From NCBI GenBank assembly GCA_021397845.1, contig CM038053.1, positions 89,527,157-89,591,156 of the forward strand: 64,000 nucleotides of DNA, written 5' to 3'. Numbering within the stretch: position 1 is the stretch's first letter; every line of letters begins with the position of its first letter. Below the pieces are notes generated by a model that ran no database searches, was not told where the DNA came from, and saw nothing but the letters and a program-made list of their open reading frames with translations. Below, in pieces: positions 1 through 10,934 of the stretch. Position numbers and translations under genes: made by a program. This DNA comes from Areca catechu (Eukaryota > Streptophyta > Magnoliopsida > Arecales > Arecaceae).

Positions 1-309
1 TGGGCCTTGACGCGGGACTTGTCGGATGGGTTGGAGAGTTAGCTGCTGGCGGTGAGCAGGAACAGGGTGTCGACCAGCATGGGATGGGAGGCTTCATGCG
101 ACGGACACGGAGGAGAGGTTCGGGTGTGAACTTTCGAATTGGCATCGGTGGAGGTGTGCTTCACGGGCAGTAGAGAGGAGAGGGGATCGGGTGTAGGTCA
201 TTGACAGACCTCGATGGTTGACCGAGATGCGAGAGGCCTTGCACAGGAAAATCTGAATGTGAGGAACGATGGGAAGCTAGGGAGAAAAAGAAAAACCCTA
301 ATCTGCTGG

Positions 310-321
310 GCTCTGATACCA
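310..321 (-). promoter_or_regulatory. Primer-binding site of element A
   Basis: Minus-strand TGGTATCAGAGC lies 3 bases inside the LTR end. This is the plant initiator-tRNA-Met complement used by many LTR retrotransposons for minus-strand DNA priming. Confidence 0.85.
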
Positions 322-324
322 AGT

Positions 325-871
325 TGCTGCGGGACAGAGCAGGGGAGGATCGCTGGCAATCGTAGAAGTCACCATGGGATTTGGGCTTGCACTCAAGAAC
401 AGGGAACCAGGGTGTCACACCCACTCCAATCCGGAGAAAAACTCAAAACTCAGATCAAAATAACTTTAATTTGTATTCATAGGAAAAAATATGTTTCATA
501 CAAGAGGGGAGGGGTGGTATTTAAAGATTCACCCCAGGATACATGAGTTGAGGGCAAAGAAACCCTGACTTGTGGGCCAAGAAATCCTGGTGGACCTGGT
601 CAGTAGTGCGCCTTTGTCTTGGACTAGAGCTCTCTCTTACAGGATTGGCAGCATGAAAGGGCCCAGGTGCATGTTGTCCAGCTCTAGTTGGGAGGGCATA
701 GTGAATCTCTTGGCTGCTGACTCTCCTCTTGAATGAAAAGTACATGGACTCGATTGGACTCGACTGGACTAAAAATTGGACCTGACTAGGTGGACTCAAC
801 TGGACTCTGTTATCTCACTTTATTACAGGACTCTAATAAAATAAAATAAAATAGACTTTTGGTCCCCATCA
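325..871 (-). repeat. 5' LTR of element A (family A/B)
   Basis: On the minus strand it begins TGATGGGGACC and ends CCCGCAGCA, so it has TG..CA ends. It aligns along its length with the two LTRs of element B. The LTR start carries the same TTTTATTTTATTT run seen in B. The TATA-like site is weak here (TTTAAATA on the minus strand, 518-525) where B has TATAAATA. Confidence 0.85.
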
Positions 872-1116
872 TTCCCTACTCTTGATTTCTGATTTGATAA
901 AGATTAGCTATCCTAAGTCGAGAGTTTCTTAATTTTCGGGTCCTGACTTTTATTGTTTTGCACGAGTATGCCTGTGATCATGATGATTCTTTGCATTGCA
1001 GAATATCCTGCTAGTATTTACATAACTTTAGAAATTTAGCCTACAAACAAAAATTATAAAAAAATATTTTACTTATTTTCGTGCATATTTAGCAATCTTA
1101 GAGTTGTCCCACATCA
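872..1116 (+). repeat. R: LTR fragment of the L family, interrupted by element A
   Basis: This stretch aligns in reverse with the left ~250 bp of both LTRs of element L (40938 and 45540), ending CCCACATCA at 1116. No TGGTATCAG follows, so it is a 3' or solo LTR rather than a 5' LTR. The rest of it is cut off at 872 by element A. The flanking host from 1117 is gypsy element K. Confidence 0.7.
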
Positions 1117-1841
1117 TAATGTTACATGGTGACCCACCAAGTAAAAACCTTGAATGCCTTCCTGGTTGAACGGGCTAGACACCAGGGATGAGCTAGTCAA
1201 GGAAAGGGAAGAACATATTGAGGATCTTGTAGTTATTCTCCTACATGTTGAGAACCCTCAACACATGGTTCAAATTGTCTCCAAGCTAAATAAAGCTATA
1301 AATTAATAGTTTGTAGCCTTTTTGTAGAGAAATACCAACATTTTTGCTTGGTGTCTTACAGATATGTCAGGCATCGAACCAAAAGTAATAATACATCACC
1401 TAAATGTGGATCCTACCCACTAGCCAATAAAGTTGAAGAAACAGAATTTTGTCATAGAGCAACAAAAGGCCATCCCCAAAGAAATACAAAAGTTATCTGA
1501 CATCAAGTTTATTAGAGAAGTAAACTATCCTAATTAGCTGGCCAATATCATGTTGGTGAAAAAAGTCAATGGAAAGTGGTAGATGTATATAGACTTTGTA
1601 GACCAAAATAAGGCCAATCTAAAAATAGTTATATACTTTCTTGAATCAACCAGCTAATGGATGTAATGGTGGGCCATGAGCTTCTCACCTTCATGGATGC
1701 ATTCTTGGGATAAAACTAGATCCTCATGGTACTTGAGAACGAGGAGAAAATCTCTTTTATTACTAATTATTGTTTATTTTACTACAGGATGATACAGTTT
1801 GGCTTAAACAATGTAGGAGTGACCTATCAACGGTTGGTGAA
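1117..1841 (+). pseudogene. K (left part): decayed Ty3/gypsy pol, N-terminal half of reverse transcriptase
   Basis: Translated pieces match the gypsy RT entry region: a KLNVDP-like segment near 1395, then the EEV..L..(I)KFIREV..P..LAN..LVKK.NGKW run, then a LLTFMDA / FGLNN.G.TYQRLV block up to 1841. Many stops and small shifts make it a dead copy. It ends in the middle of RT, at the codon after QRLV, where element F begins. The next RT residues reappear at 38432, on the far side of F. Confidence 0.8.
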
Positions 1842-2474
1842 GGTTAGGATATGTCGGTTTAAGCACGAATCAGCACCGGTTCGATCACTCGCGCACTCCC
1901 TCCTGAACTAGACACTTCGAATCGGAGTGCCCAGAGGAAGCTGAGTGAATGGGCAAAGCGACGATATGATCTTTGGACTTAGCAGAAGACACGGTCTTCG
2001 GCCATAGCCAGAGACAAGGTCTTCGACCTTAGCCAAAGATACCAGCCCTGAAGATGATGCCGATTCCACCTTACGATTCATCCTGAAGAGAACAGCCTCG
2101 CCATGAACAGCAAAGGTGTCTTCGGACTGTCTTAGGAAAAACAGAACGAAGACATTTCACCATTCCAACAATGGCCACTCCTAAAAAAGAGGCTTGAAAG
2201 CAAATCTTTGACCAACCTCAAACCCATGCAAACATGGGCGCGACGGTTACGATCAGCTACCTGGCTATCATCTCCGAATCATAGGTACATCAAACTAGCC
2301 ACATGGCCATTAACTCCAATAGTAACTTCTCCAGCCTGACCGGTACTGCTCAGCAACTGTCCATGGTTACGAGCAGAGGGGGATCGATTAGCCCCCTAAT
2401 CTTAACCATAGAATGGAAGACAAAACTGCATGCTCGACCAGCAATTTTAAATACTAGTAAGAGGGTACACTCAA

Positions 2475-3785
2475 TGATGTGGGCATTAGAATCAGGAAAA
2501 GACTCCAACCAATTCAGGTCAAGTCCGAGTCCTTGTGGTTGGAGTAGCAAAAGAGAAGTCCTGTAATTTTTCTTTTTTTTGAGTCCAAATAATCTTGTAG
2601 TTAATTTCGAGTCCATGTTGGGTCTGGTTTAATATCTTAGTTAACCCTGCAATTGAGAGTTGGGTCCAGTTAAATCAAGGCCAATCCATGAGTCCATGAA
2701 GCATAAAGACAAGAAGAAGCCACCTCATCAAGTGACCCCCACCTTGTGCCACATGTCAAAAGCTCCAATGGATGTCGCCACCTTAACAAGTGGTCCCCAC
2801 ATTATGCCACATGTCAAGAGCTCCAAAGGACACCGCCACCTCATCAAGTGGTCCCCACCTTGTGCCACATGTTAAGCTTTGAAGGAGTTTCAAGCAACAA
2901 ATGCCACCATATCCTCCAACTCCCCAAATTTCAAGCAACAAATGCCACCATATCCTCCAACCCCCCTTGTAATCCTCCTAATCCTATGGGTTTTCAAATT
3001 TTAAAAATGTTGTAAGGCTTCTATTTAGGCTATGGGATGCCCTATTGAAAATGGTTAATGAATGAAGTTGGTATTTTTTCTTCTATGTTTTTTTTTTTTT
3101 TTCCTATGTGTCTATGTGGTAGCTTAGCCTTTCTTTTCCTCCATGCCAACCCTAATCTTTCCTTCTTCCATTCCCAACACCAAAGACTTCCTCTTCTTTC
3201 ATAACTTCAAACTAGCTACAGCGTTCAAGGGTGAATCAAGAGGATCATCACACGGCGACCAACCTACTCCACTTCAAGCATTCCACCATGATGCCAAGAT
3301 GGATCTCCTTCAATGCCTCTTCCACCCTTCTTTCCTTTCTCTAGTTGATTGCTTGTTAAGTCACTCATCTTAGGGTTTCTTTGTTGTAGGGTTCTCCGGG
3401 ATTCTATCTTCAAGAGGAAGGTTTACTTGCCATAGATCCAGAAAACAAGAGGGGACTTCAGTGGTATTATGTTCATGTCATTCGGGAAACCTCTTCAAGA
3501 GTGAATCTATTCTAATTGAAGGGCCAATGTCAGGTATGTCTAGTGTTGATTATGTCTGCAATGTTAAATTAGACCTAGCTTGGCTTGCGTGGTTCTCTTC
3601 TGGTCCTATTCCTTTCTTATTCTGAGAGTCTCGATCACTAGGTTTATGTTAGATCCTTCGAGCTTCATCACTAGATCTCTTTGATAGTTTAGGTTGAGTT
3701 TTTTATATGCAAATAGGGAATTGCTTGGTTAATCATTTGCTAATCTCCATTAGGGTTGCATAGTTTCATTTTACATTCTACACCA
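2475..3785 (+). mobile_element. G1: solo LTR inserted in F's 5' LTR
   Basis: Perfect TSD ctcaa (2470-2474 and 3786-3790). The ends are TGATGTGGGC and CTACACCA. It aligns over its length with G2 (48228-49598), which has cleaner ends (TGGTGTGGGC..CCCCACCA). No internal region or PBS is present, so this is the product of LTR-LTR recombination. The G2 copy carries a TATAAAAG box on the plus strand, which gives the family its orientation. Confidence 0.9.
2721..2876 (+). repeat. 58-bp tandem repeat in G1, about 2.6 copies
   Basis: Units start at 2721, 2779 and 2837, each beginning CACCT(C/T)A(T/A)CA and holding a GCCACATGT core. A second duplication, of a 30-bp word with period 41, starts at 2891 and 2932. 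The corresponding part of G2 has a different repeat. Confidence 0.8.
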
Positions 3786-4018
3786 CTCAAGGTAAGCACA
3801 GCGAGACCCTGAAAAAACCAGAGTTCCTTTCCTCGCCATCTCCCTCCTCTTCAGAATACTCTCCATTATGTTGCTGGAACCCATCTCTGACTTAGGCATC
3901 GGAGTGTCCCCTGCCCGAGAACATCCGGCCAAGGACCTGTTTTGCAAGTGAACCAAGGGAGCGAACTTATGATCCAGCAGCTCCATCTGGTCAAAAAGGG
4001 GATTCAACGCTAATAGAT

Positions 4019-4036
4019 TGGCATGCCAGGTAGGGG
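4019..4036 (+). promoter_or_regulatory. Putative primer-binding site of F
   Basis: TGGCATGCCAGGTAGGGG lies 3 bases inside the 5' LTR. It begins with TGG, as expected for pairing to a tRNA CCA end. I did not assign the tRNA. Confidence 0.6.
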
Positions 4037-4100
4037 AATTGACCTAAGCATCTATTGCTAGCTCTCCTCCTTAGAAAAAGGAAAGTGTAAGGAGGTTCTA

Positions 4101-5560
4101 ATGGCGAAGGGAAGAACTCAGAATGCCTCAACAAGTGAAGGTCGTGCTCCCTCTCAGAGGGATGACCCCCAGGCGAGGAACGACATTCCGCCTCCCACGC
4201 TCTTCATGGGCCAACAGCAACTCGAGGCTCTTCTAAACCAAGTCAATGCTCTCATGTCTATGGTTCAGAATTTTCAAGACAAGGCCTTTTAGGTGGGGCA
4301 TCTGCCAGCCACCTCCAGACACAACCATCAATCCCGAAGGAAAAGAGACCATCAATACGGGCCCACCTATCTTTCCCTCCATGACCGACCCTCTCCCGAG
4401 GGCGGAAGCTCTCAAAATCCAAAACCAACCAATTTGTTGCGGAGAGAAAAGAGACCCAGACAGTCTCTCTCTGCTTCCTCCAAGGACTCCACTCCCGAAA
4501 GGGACTTGCTAAAAGAAGTCCGCCCTAATTACGAGCGAAAGCTCAAGGCCCTCGAATCAAAGATCACGAAGCTTCAGGATCAGAGGAACCACGGTGACCT
4601 CATTGCTTGTGAGATAAACTCTTCATTCACCTCTCGCATCATGGCCGAAATCATCCCCCGGCACTTTAAGGTTCTTCAGATTGAGCCCTATGATGGCATC
4701 ACTGACCCGCTTGATCATCTGGGCAGTTTCAAAGCCCACATGATGATTCAAGGGGCTTCAGATGTACTATACTGCCTCACCTTCTCGGCTACTTTGAAGA
4801 AGGTGGCTCGGATGTGATACTCAAACATACGTCCATGTACCATTGATTATTTCTTCGAACTAGAAAAATTATTTGTCTTGCATTTCAGGACCTGCCGCAA
4901 GATGCCCCGAAACATGGACACCCTGTTCCTCCATCAAAACGAAGGGGAAAGCCTGCGAGATTATATCTCCAGATTCAACTAGGCTCCACTCAAGATCCCT
5001 GATCTCAATAAGCACATGGCCATGTCCATGCTGAAGAAGGGGCTCCGATCATCCAGGCTTACTTTTTCTCTATAAAAGAACTTTTCAATAATCTATGCTG
5101 AACTCCTATCAAGGGCTCAAAAGTATGCCGACACTGAAGAGCAAGCGGCAAATCAACGGCTAGCTAAAGGAAAACCCCTCCCAAAAAAGAAGAATAGCAC
5201 GGGGCTGGGCCCCCCTACACCCTCCAATAGCAACGATAATAATCCTAATCGATGACAAATTCCCAATCCTAAAATCTTATGCAGGAGATTCGACTCCTAT
5301 AGCCCCTTAACCTCCCCAGAGAAAAGATCCTGCTGGAGATAGAAAAAGAAAGCTACCTCCAATGGTTGCATCCCATGAAGGCATCCTCTTCTATAAGGAA
5401 CAGGAACAAATATTGCTAATTCCATCGGAACCATGACCACGACACCAAAGAGTGCATCCAACTCTGTGATGCCATTGAAGATCTTATCAGGAGGGGTTAC
5501 TTGGGGCAGTACATCAGTTGTCAAGGACCTCGGTCGGAGGCCACAGTCCCCTAGAGGGCC
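4101..5560 (+). pseudogene. F gag (capsid/nucleocapsid precursor), broken
   Basis: The start chosen is ATG 4101, which opens MAKGRTQN. The frame runs to a TAG at 4290, continues in the same frame to a TGA at 4815 (in a position where the family has Trp) and is stopped again near 4980. The capsid region follows the SSFTSRIM..IIPRHFK..QIEPYDG.TDPLDHL pattern of plant Tat gag, then ESLRDYISRFN and a basic lysine/proline stretch near 5160-5200. The end holds the HRNHDHDTKECIQL..AI.DLIRRGYLGQYI motif (about 5415-5515) common to these gags instead of a simple CCHC knuckle. It would form the particle shell for reverse transcription in the cytoplasm; this copy cannot. Confidence 0.8.
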
Positions 5561-5639
5561 CCTAAAGAAGCTGAGCTACCAAACCAGAGGCCCACTAGTG
5601 GGAACATAGGAATGCGACATCAGCCAACCAACTGGAAAA

Positions 5640-6060
5640 GGATCGAAGATGATGCCCCAAAATGGCTCAAGGACAATAATGCCATACTCTTCTTCGATGA
5701 TGACCTTGCGGGGATCCAACTCTCACACGATGATCTAGTTATAATATCGACCATCATGGAAAATTATGATGTAAGGCATATTTAATCGATAATAGAAGCT
5801 CCATAGATATCTTACTCTACGACACATTCTCTACGATGTGTCTATCGAAAAATAAACTACAAAGATCCTCTATGCTGCTCACTGGCTTCGGAGGCAATGA
5901 AGTCGATGTCGAGGGTGAAATGATACTGCCCGTAACCCTTGGCACCGAACCCCGATAGAAGACACTGTCGATTAACTTCATGGTGGTCCAAACCTTCTTA
6001 GCGTACAACATGATTTTAGGGTGGCCCATCCTGAATAAAGTTCGGGCCATAGTGTAAACT
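5640..6060 (+). pseudogene. F aspartic protease, broken
   Basis: The segment begins with an acidic NNAILFFDDDL..IQL.HDD..IIS stretch and leads to the active-site region read LIDNRSSIDILLYDTF, with the catalytic Asp codon at 5788-5790. The family motif is DNGSS; here the Gly codon reads Arg. The active-site frame is shifted relative to the upstream frame. Further codons up to about 6050 are degraded. It would have processed the Gag-Pol polyprotein. Confidence 0.7.
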
Positions 6061-6289
6061 TATCACCTCCTAGTATGATTTCCCTTCTAGGAATGGAGTC
6101 AGAAAACTAATGTGAGACCAGAGAATTGCACGGCAATGCCTGATGATAAAAGACAAGCAATCCAACGATCCCACAACATTGGATCAGTTGGACCTGAGGG
6201 ACCCAACCATTGACCGTGGTGAACCCATAGAAAAGACCATTCCGGTATAGTTAAACAAGGAAGACCCCACCAAGGTCGTGCAAATCGAA

Positions 6290-6894
6290 AGCCTGCTTAA
6301 TGAGAAAACCAAGGCAAGGCTGATCTATTTTTTCAAGAACAATGCTGATGTCTTTGCCTGGTCAGCTTTTGATATTCTTGGGATTCCAACCGAAGTGATT
6401 ACTCATCGATGGGAAGTTGCCCTTGAACATAAGCTGGTCTGACAGAAGAAAAAGGACTTCACCCTTGAGAGGCAGAAAGCAATAGATGAAGAAGTGAACA
6501 AGCTCATCAAGGCAGGATTCATTCGGGAAGCATGCTATCCAGAATGACTGGCAACATGGTGATGGTAAAGAAGGCTAGTGGTAAGTGGAGGATCTGCATT
6601 GACTACACAGATCTCAACCAAGCTTGCCCGAAAGATAGCTTTCCCCCACCAAAGATTGATTAACGGGTTGATGCCACCGCAGGCCATTAGCTATTGACCT
6701 TCATGGATGCCTTCTTTGGATACAACCAAATCCGAATGGACTCTCAGGATGAAGAAAAGATGGCATTTGTTACCGAAAAAGGCCTCTCCTACTACAAAAT
6801 CATGCCGCTTGGACTGAAGAATGTTGGGGCGACGTTCCAAAGGTTGATTAATAAGATGTTCAAGAAATAATTGTGAAGGAACATGGAGGCCTAT
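6290..6894 (+). pseudogene. F reverse transcriptase, N-terminal part (up to the YVDD tyrosine)
   Basis: Recognisable RT blocks are KNNADVFAWS near 6330, RQKAIDEEVNKLIKAGFIREA near 6470-6530, a KASGKWR(I)CIDYTDLNQACPKD-type block near 6570-6640, then TFMDAFFGYNQI and the FGLKN.GATFQRL block to 6860. A frameshift near 6540 and stops break it. The frame ends with the Tyr codon (tat, 6892-6894) of the YVDD active site. Element D is inserted immediately after that codon and the rest of the motif resumes at 13331. Confidence 0.85.
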
Positions 6895-8341
6895 TGATGC
6901 GGGACTAATATGCATGCAATTCTTTTTGTATGTTTTATATGTGGGGTTAGGTGATTAATTCCCAAATTTCAGATCAAAATTAGTTGTAGGAAATTTTGTA
7001 TGAATTTTTGAAGCCAAGCATGCAGATTAGAACCTAGAAAAGTACTAAAGAAGGATCGCCGGGGCTTAGAAGCCTCGGTTAGGGCAAGTTCTCCTACAAT
7101 ATAAAGATTGGAGGTAGAGGGGGTGTACCCGACAATATCTGAAGTGCCCGGTGAAGATCGCAATGAAGGGATCTCTCGTTTCTTGATGGATGCGGCGTGG
7201 AAAACTGAGCCAAAGACCTGCGGATACCTAGCTTTCTTCTTAGTGGTCCGATTGAGGCTTGGCTGGAGTCGTTGGATTCGTAGGAACTCGGGGACCTGCA
7301 AACGACCTATCAGGGGTTAGAAAACTCAGAGAAAATCAAGAAAATAAAGGAAAACAGCAAAAAAAAGAAAGTTTTGGAGGGGGCTGGAAGGATGGTTGGC
7401 GGCAGGAAGATGGTTGCAAACACCGGGAAGAAGAACTCTCAAAACCATTTATGCATACAGCAGGGTAATCACACAAAACAATAGAAGAACTCAAGGTTTA
7501 TTTCATATATCAAAATCTCCCTTCATACAAGAGGCTAGGGTCTCTTAAATAGATCCTTAACCTTGGGCCCCAAGTAAGGGTACAATTGACATTACATAAG
7601 AATCCTTTTCCCTCTCAAACCCTAGCTAGAAAATATGAAAACATTTGGTAGAAAAAATCTCTAAAAATTCTCTTGACTTTGTCAACACTCCAAGGACACC
7701 AAGGGGGGCGTGTTGGGCTTCTAAGAGCAGCAAGGGGCTGGCCCAAAGGGGCTCGGGCTTATGGGTTTGGGCCTCTGGAAGATGGGATGGCATGGTAGCC
7801 AAGTAGCAGGAATATTCCCTTGAATCTTGCTTCTTAGGGGCTTGGGCTTGGCACCTGGGCTTGATTTCTTTTGGCTAGGATGTAGATGGAGCTCTAAAAT
7901 CATGGATTCTTTGGTCTATGAATATACTTTGGCATATAGAATGGAATCTGGGCATCTGCAAGGAATCAGGGTTTTCTGAATTTTCCTCCTAGGGTCTTCA
8001 AATCTTCAAGCTGGGTTGGACTTGGGCTAAACCTCCATGTCTTCAATCTAGTTGGACTTGGTATTTACTTGTATGATGTGGTCTTGAGTCTTCAATTTGC
8101 TTGAATAGGACTCAAAAAAAATAAAATTAGCTCGACATGTGCTGACTAAAATTGGACTGAACTAGCTCAACATGAACTGACTAGTATAGAACTAAAATAA
8201 CAACTCAAAAGACTCAAATAACAACTAAAATGAATTCAAATGGGCTAAGCCCTTATTACAGATGGACACATAAATTATTGATCAATCCAGAGAGGGTTGA
8301 AAAACCTCTGTCTTATTCTGGTACCTCTAGTGTACCCACCA
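6895..8341 (-). repeat. 3' LTR of D
   Basis: Plus-strand edges are TGATGCGGGACT at 6895 and CCCACCA at 8341. It aligns with 11869-13325 and, more distantly, with the LTRs of E. The chromodomain reading frame crosses its right edge. Confidence 0.93.
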
Positions 8342-8667
8342 ATTCTCCCAGGGTGGGAGGAACTCGACCCTATCGAGTGAAGATCAGATTGGCTCACATA
8401 TCTCTCGAGAAGGTCTGGGTTGAGGTGTTGCAAGTCCTCTCGAGAAATCCACGAATCGTCCAACTCTGGCCGACCTTGCCATCGGACCAGGAAGCATTGA
8501 TAGTCACGGCCCCGGGTCGTGATGGCATGATCGTCCAGGATACGCTCGATCCGTTCTCCTCTCTCAGGCCAATTTGTTAGTGGACACTTTGGGTTAGGGT
8601 CACTCACAATGAAAAGGAATAGGTCTAAAGGCCTCACTAGGTATCGCTGCCGGTTCCTTATACTCAA
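8275..8667 (-). CDS. D chromodomain-containing pol tail
   Basis: An uninterrupted 130-residue frame. Residues about 38-90 fit a chromodomain: ERIERILDDHAITTRG, then YQCFLVRWQG, then DDSWISREDL. This is the carboxy-terminal targeting module of chromovirus integrases, which binds histone tails and steers integration. The preceding codons relate to the pol linker seen intact in M (VEYREPATIPSEPF) but in a shifted frame, so the methionine start here is probably not a real one. The last ~22 residues are encoded by the first bases of the 3' LTR. No integrase core precedes it; a non-coding spacer separates it from the upstream ORF. Whether it is translated is unknown. Confidence 0.75.
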   Translation of the reverse strand: MSIRNRQRYLVRPLDLFLFIVSDPNPKCPLTNWPERGERIERILDDHAITTRGRDYQCFLVRWQGRPELDDSWISREDLQHLNPDLLERYVSQSDLHSIGSSSSHPGRIGGYTRGTRIRQRFFNPLWIDQ

Positions 8668-9022
8668 CCAGGTCTGTAATATTGAAGGTAGAACTAATGC
8701 CCATATCTGAAGGCAAGTCTAACATATAGGCAATTGATCTAATCCTTCTCTGTCACTTTAAAAGGTCTGGCCTTCTTTTAGGCCTAAGCCTAACAAAGAT
8801 AGAATCCACTATATCAAATTCTTTAATCCATATTCGGGAATTAGCCAGTTTGTTTAAAATTAGTGTAGGTGGTGAACATGCTGGGCACATGCAAACTCCT
8901 AACAAATGATTCAAAGGACTCATACTAACACCTAACAGACTTGACTATGCTTTCCTATAGAAATAAATTTTATTGAACTCTTTGGATTTAAACCTAACAG
9001 ATTATATGTTTCCTAGGTTTGA
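8668..9022 (-). other. D spacer between gag-like ORF and chromodomain tail
   Basis: No ORF. The left part holds a remnant of the integrase-chromodomain linker, conserved between D, E and M. The right part matches the same interval in E (56500-56703) and M (52790-53000), including a TTTTATTGAACTC block. Confidence 0.6.
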
Positions 9023-10934
9023 TCATAGCTTGACATGCACATGAAAATTTATAGTGTACTCCTCACAAATTCCAAAGAGTGTGCCAGAAGTAAGATGCCT
9101 ACCTAACATGCATGATGATTGCATGCAGTATGCTAATCTCAGTAAAATCCAATCTAATAATCCTAGAAATGCTGGAGGTGTCAGGAAAGGGTAGAAAATA
9201 GGAAGTGGGTCAGAATTAGTTTGGTAGGGTAGGGAAAAAAGTTCAAGGTTAGTTGGATAAAGTTCGATATAAGAAGGCATGTCAGGGACTAATCCTAGAC
9301 TAATGAGGCTAACCTTATGAGGTTGCGGTATATCTATCGGGTTTGCATAATGGAAGGATGGGTTACTAATCTCAGGGAAGAGGTCCTTAATGGGAACTAT
9401 AGGAGGAGGCACATCCTGAGGGTACTGATTCAAAGAGATCTGGTCCTTAATAAATTCTTCAGGTTCTTGTATTTTAGGACTAGACTCTATAATTTGGCTC
9501 TCCTCTATGGTTTCCTCAGGTAAGGCTCTAGCAGCAGTACCTAGATTCTCTTCCTCTATTTGTTCTTCCACTATAGCTTTAGGTTGGATGTGGTCAAGGT
9601 CAACTAGCTCTGGGTTGGTTTCTACCTGGGTATCTATTGGGTCAGCTAATTCGAGGTCTACTAAAGGTGTCTCCTCTTCTCCCTCATACTCATCCACTAG
9701 GCTCACATGAGCTTCATACACTTTCGCGTTAATGTAAGCCTTGTGAATCTCAGGAATGGTTGGAGAAGGTCGGCTAGCTGGAAATTGCTTAGGTTCTGGT
9801 CTCTGATTATGGGTACTATTCTTAGTAGGTTCAGGTTTTATAAGGGGTAGTGGCTCACTATTGGGCTTATATTTAGGGATACTAATCCTATGGGGTTCAA
9901 GTTGACTAGAGGAAGCATGACTTGTACTAGGCTGATACCTAGGGATTTTGGACTCTCTGGGCCCATAGGATTTAGGTTCAGCTCTACGGGTCTTGGGTCT
10001 ACTAGGCTTATAGGGTGTGGGTGCATAGGATCTATGATCATGGGATCTAAAGTCATAGGATATAGGTTCGTAGGTTCTGGATTCATAGGTTATCATAGGA
10101 TTTGGAGTCATAAGATCGATAGGTTGTGGGTATACTAGGCTTATCGGATGTGGGTAAATAGGATCTATCTTCCTGGTCTACAAAATCCTGATAGGTCCTT
10201 CTAGGACGAACCTTAGGGATTGGGTCATGACGATAGGCTCTCCTAGGTTCAGCCTCAAGGTATGGATCAGGGTTTGGGGTCCTCCTAGGTTCAATATCAT
10301 AGTATGGGTCATGACGATGGGCTCTCCTAGGTTCAACCTCACGATAGGGATCAGGGTTTGGGGTCCTCTTAGATTCAGTATCATTGTATGGGTCATGACG
10401 ATGGGCTCTCCTAGGTTCAACCTCATGGTATGGATCAGGGTTTGGGGTCCTCCTAGGTTCAGTTTCATAGTATAGGTCATGACGATGGGCTCTCCTAGGT
10501 TCAACCTCACGGTAGGGATCAGGGTTTGGGGTCCTCCTAGGTTCAGTATCATAGTATGGGTCATGACGATGGGCTCTCCTAGGTTCAACCTCATGGTAGG
10601 GATCATGGTTTGGGGTCCTCCTAGGTTCAGTATCATAATAAGGGTCATGGCGATGGTCTCTCCTAGGTTTAACCTCATGGTAGGGATCATGGTAAGGGGT
10701 TCTCCTAGGGTTGGGCTCCTTATATGGGTCAGAGTATTGGGTTCTCCTAGGATCGGACTCCCTATATGGGTCAGAGTAGTGGGTTCTCATAGGGTTGGGC
10801 TCTATGGTTTCATTAGGTTGAGTTGGTTTGAGGCTATTGGTCTGGGTCAACTTAGTCATTTGGGTAATTAACTGGGTAGACATCTGGGCCATTTGGTCTA
10901 TAAGGGCTTGAATCCTAGCTTCCTGCTTATCCAT
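9023..10934 (-). pseudogene. D gag-like ORF with 28-residue tandem repeats, frameshifted
   Basis: Two overlapping frames (10934-10083 and 10111-9023) together match the single 617-codon ORF of E. The N-terminus (MDKQEARIQALIDQMAQM) is a short amphipathic, probably coiled-coil, segment. Residues about 71-240 are tandem EPRR-containing repeats. Then come a Tyr/Ser/Pro-rich stretch, an acidic stretch near 9580-9710 (VDEYEGEEETPLVDLELAD) and a conserved tail. A frameshift between 10083 and 10111 splits it. I do not recognise the family. Its place between PBS and pol tail is that of gag, but no capsid or zinc-knuckle motif is visible. Confidence 0.75.
10215..10720 (-). repeat. 84-bp tandem array in the D ORF (2 x 42 bp per unit)
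   Basis: Blocks starting GCTCTCCTAGGTTCAACCTC recur every 84 bp, for example at 10321 and 10405, about six times. Each unit encodes 28 residues built from two 14-residue halves that share EPRR and a DPY core. The reading frame is kept through the array. The opposite strand also reads open, which is a by-product of the repeat. Confidence 0.93.

Larger units (their letters stand above)
1..871 (-). mobile_element. Element A: 5' end of a small non-autonomous LTR retrotransposon, cut by the window edge
   Basis: Read on the minus strand this is a 5' LTR (871 down to 325), a 3-bp gap, a primer-binding site and the first ~310 bases of interior, which leave the window on the left. LTR and interior start both match element B (19928-22321), including text just inside the PBS. 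No gag or pol reading is present, as in B. The element sits in an older LTR fragment (872-1116). The other end lies outside the window, so its TSD cannot be checked. Confidence 0.85.
1842..4015 (+). repeat. 5' LTR of F, split by solo LTR G1
   Basis: Positions 1842-2474 and 3786-4015 together align with the intact 3' LTR at 37559-38431 (about 858 versus 873 bp net). A short internal repeat with the core GGTCTTCGGCC(T/A)TAGCC occurs twice here (from about 1993) and three times in the 3' copy (from about 37686). Confidence 0.85.

Noticed and set aside
161..799. Small frames in element A on both strands
   Set aside because: They lie in LTR or leader, and are not conserved in B.
10215..10720. CRISPR-like array
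   Set aside because: The units are contiguous and coding, without unique spacers, in a plant retrotransposon.
10227..10871. Plus-strand frames with MTMGSPRFNL-type repeats
   Set aside because: They are the opposite strand of the EPRR repeat array of the D ORF; the minus-strand frame is the one shared with E.
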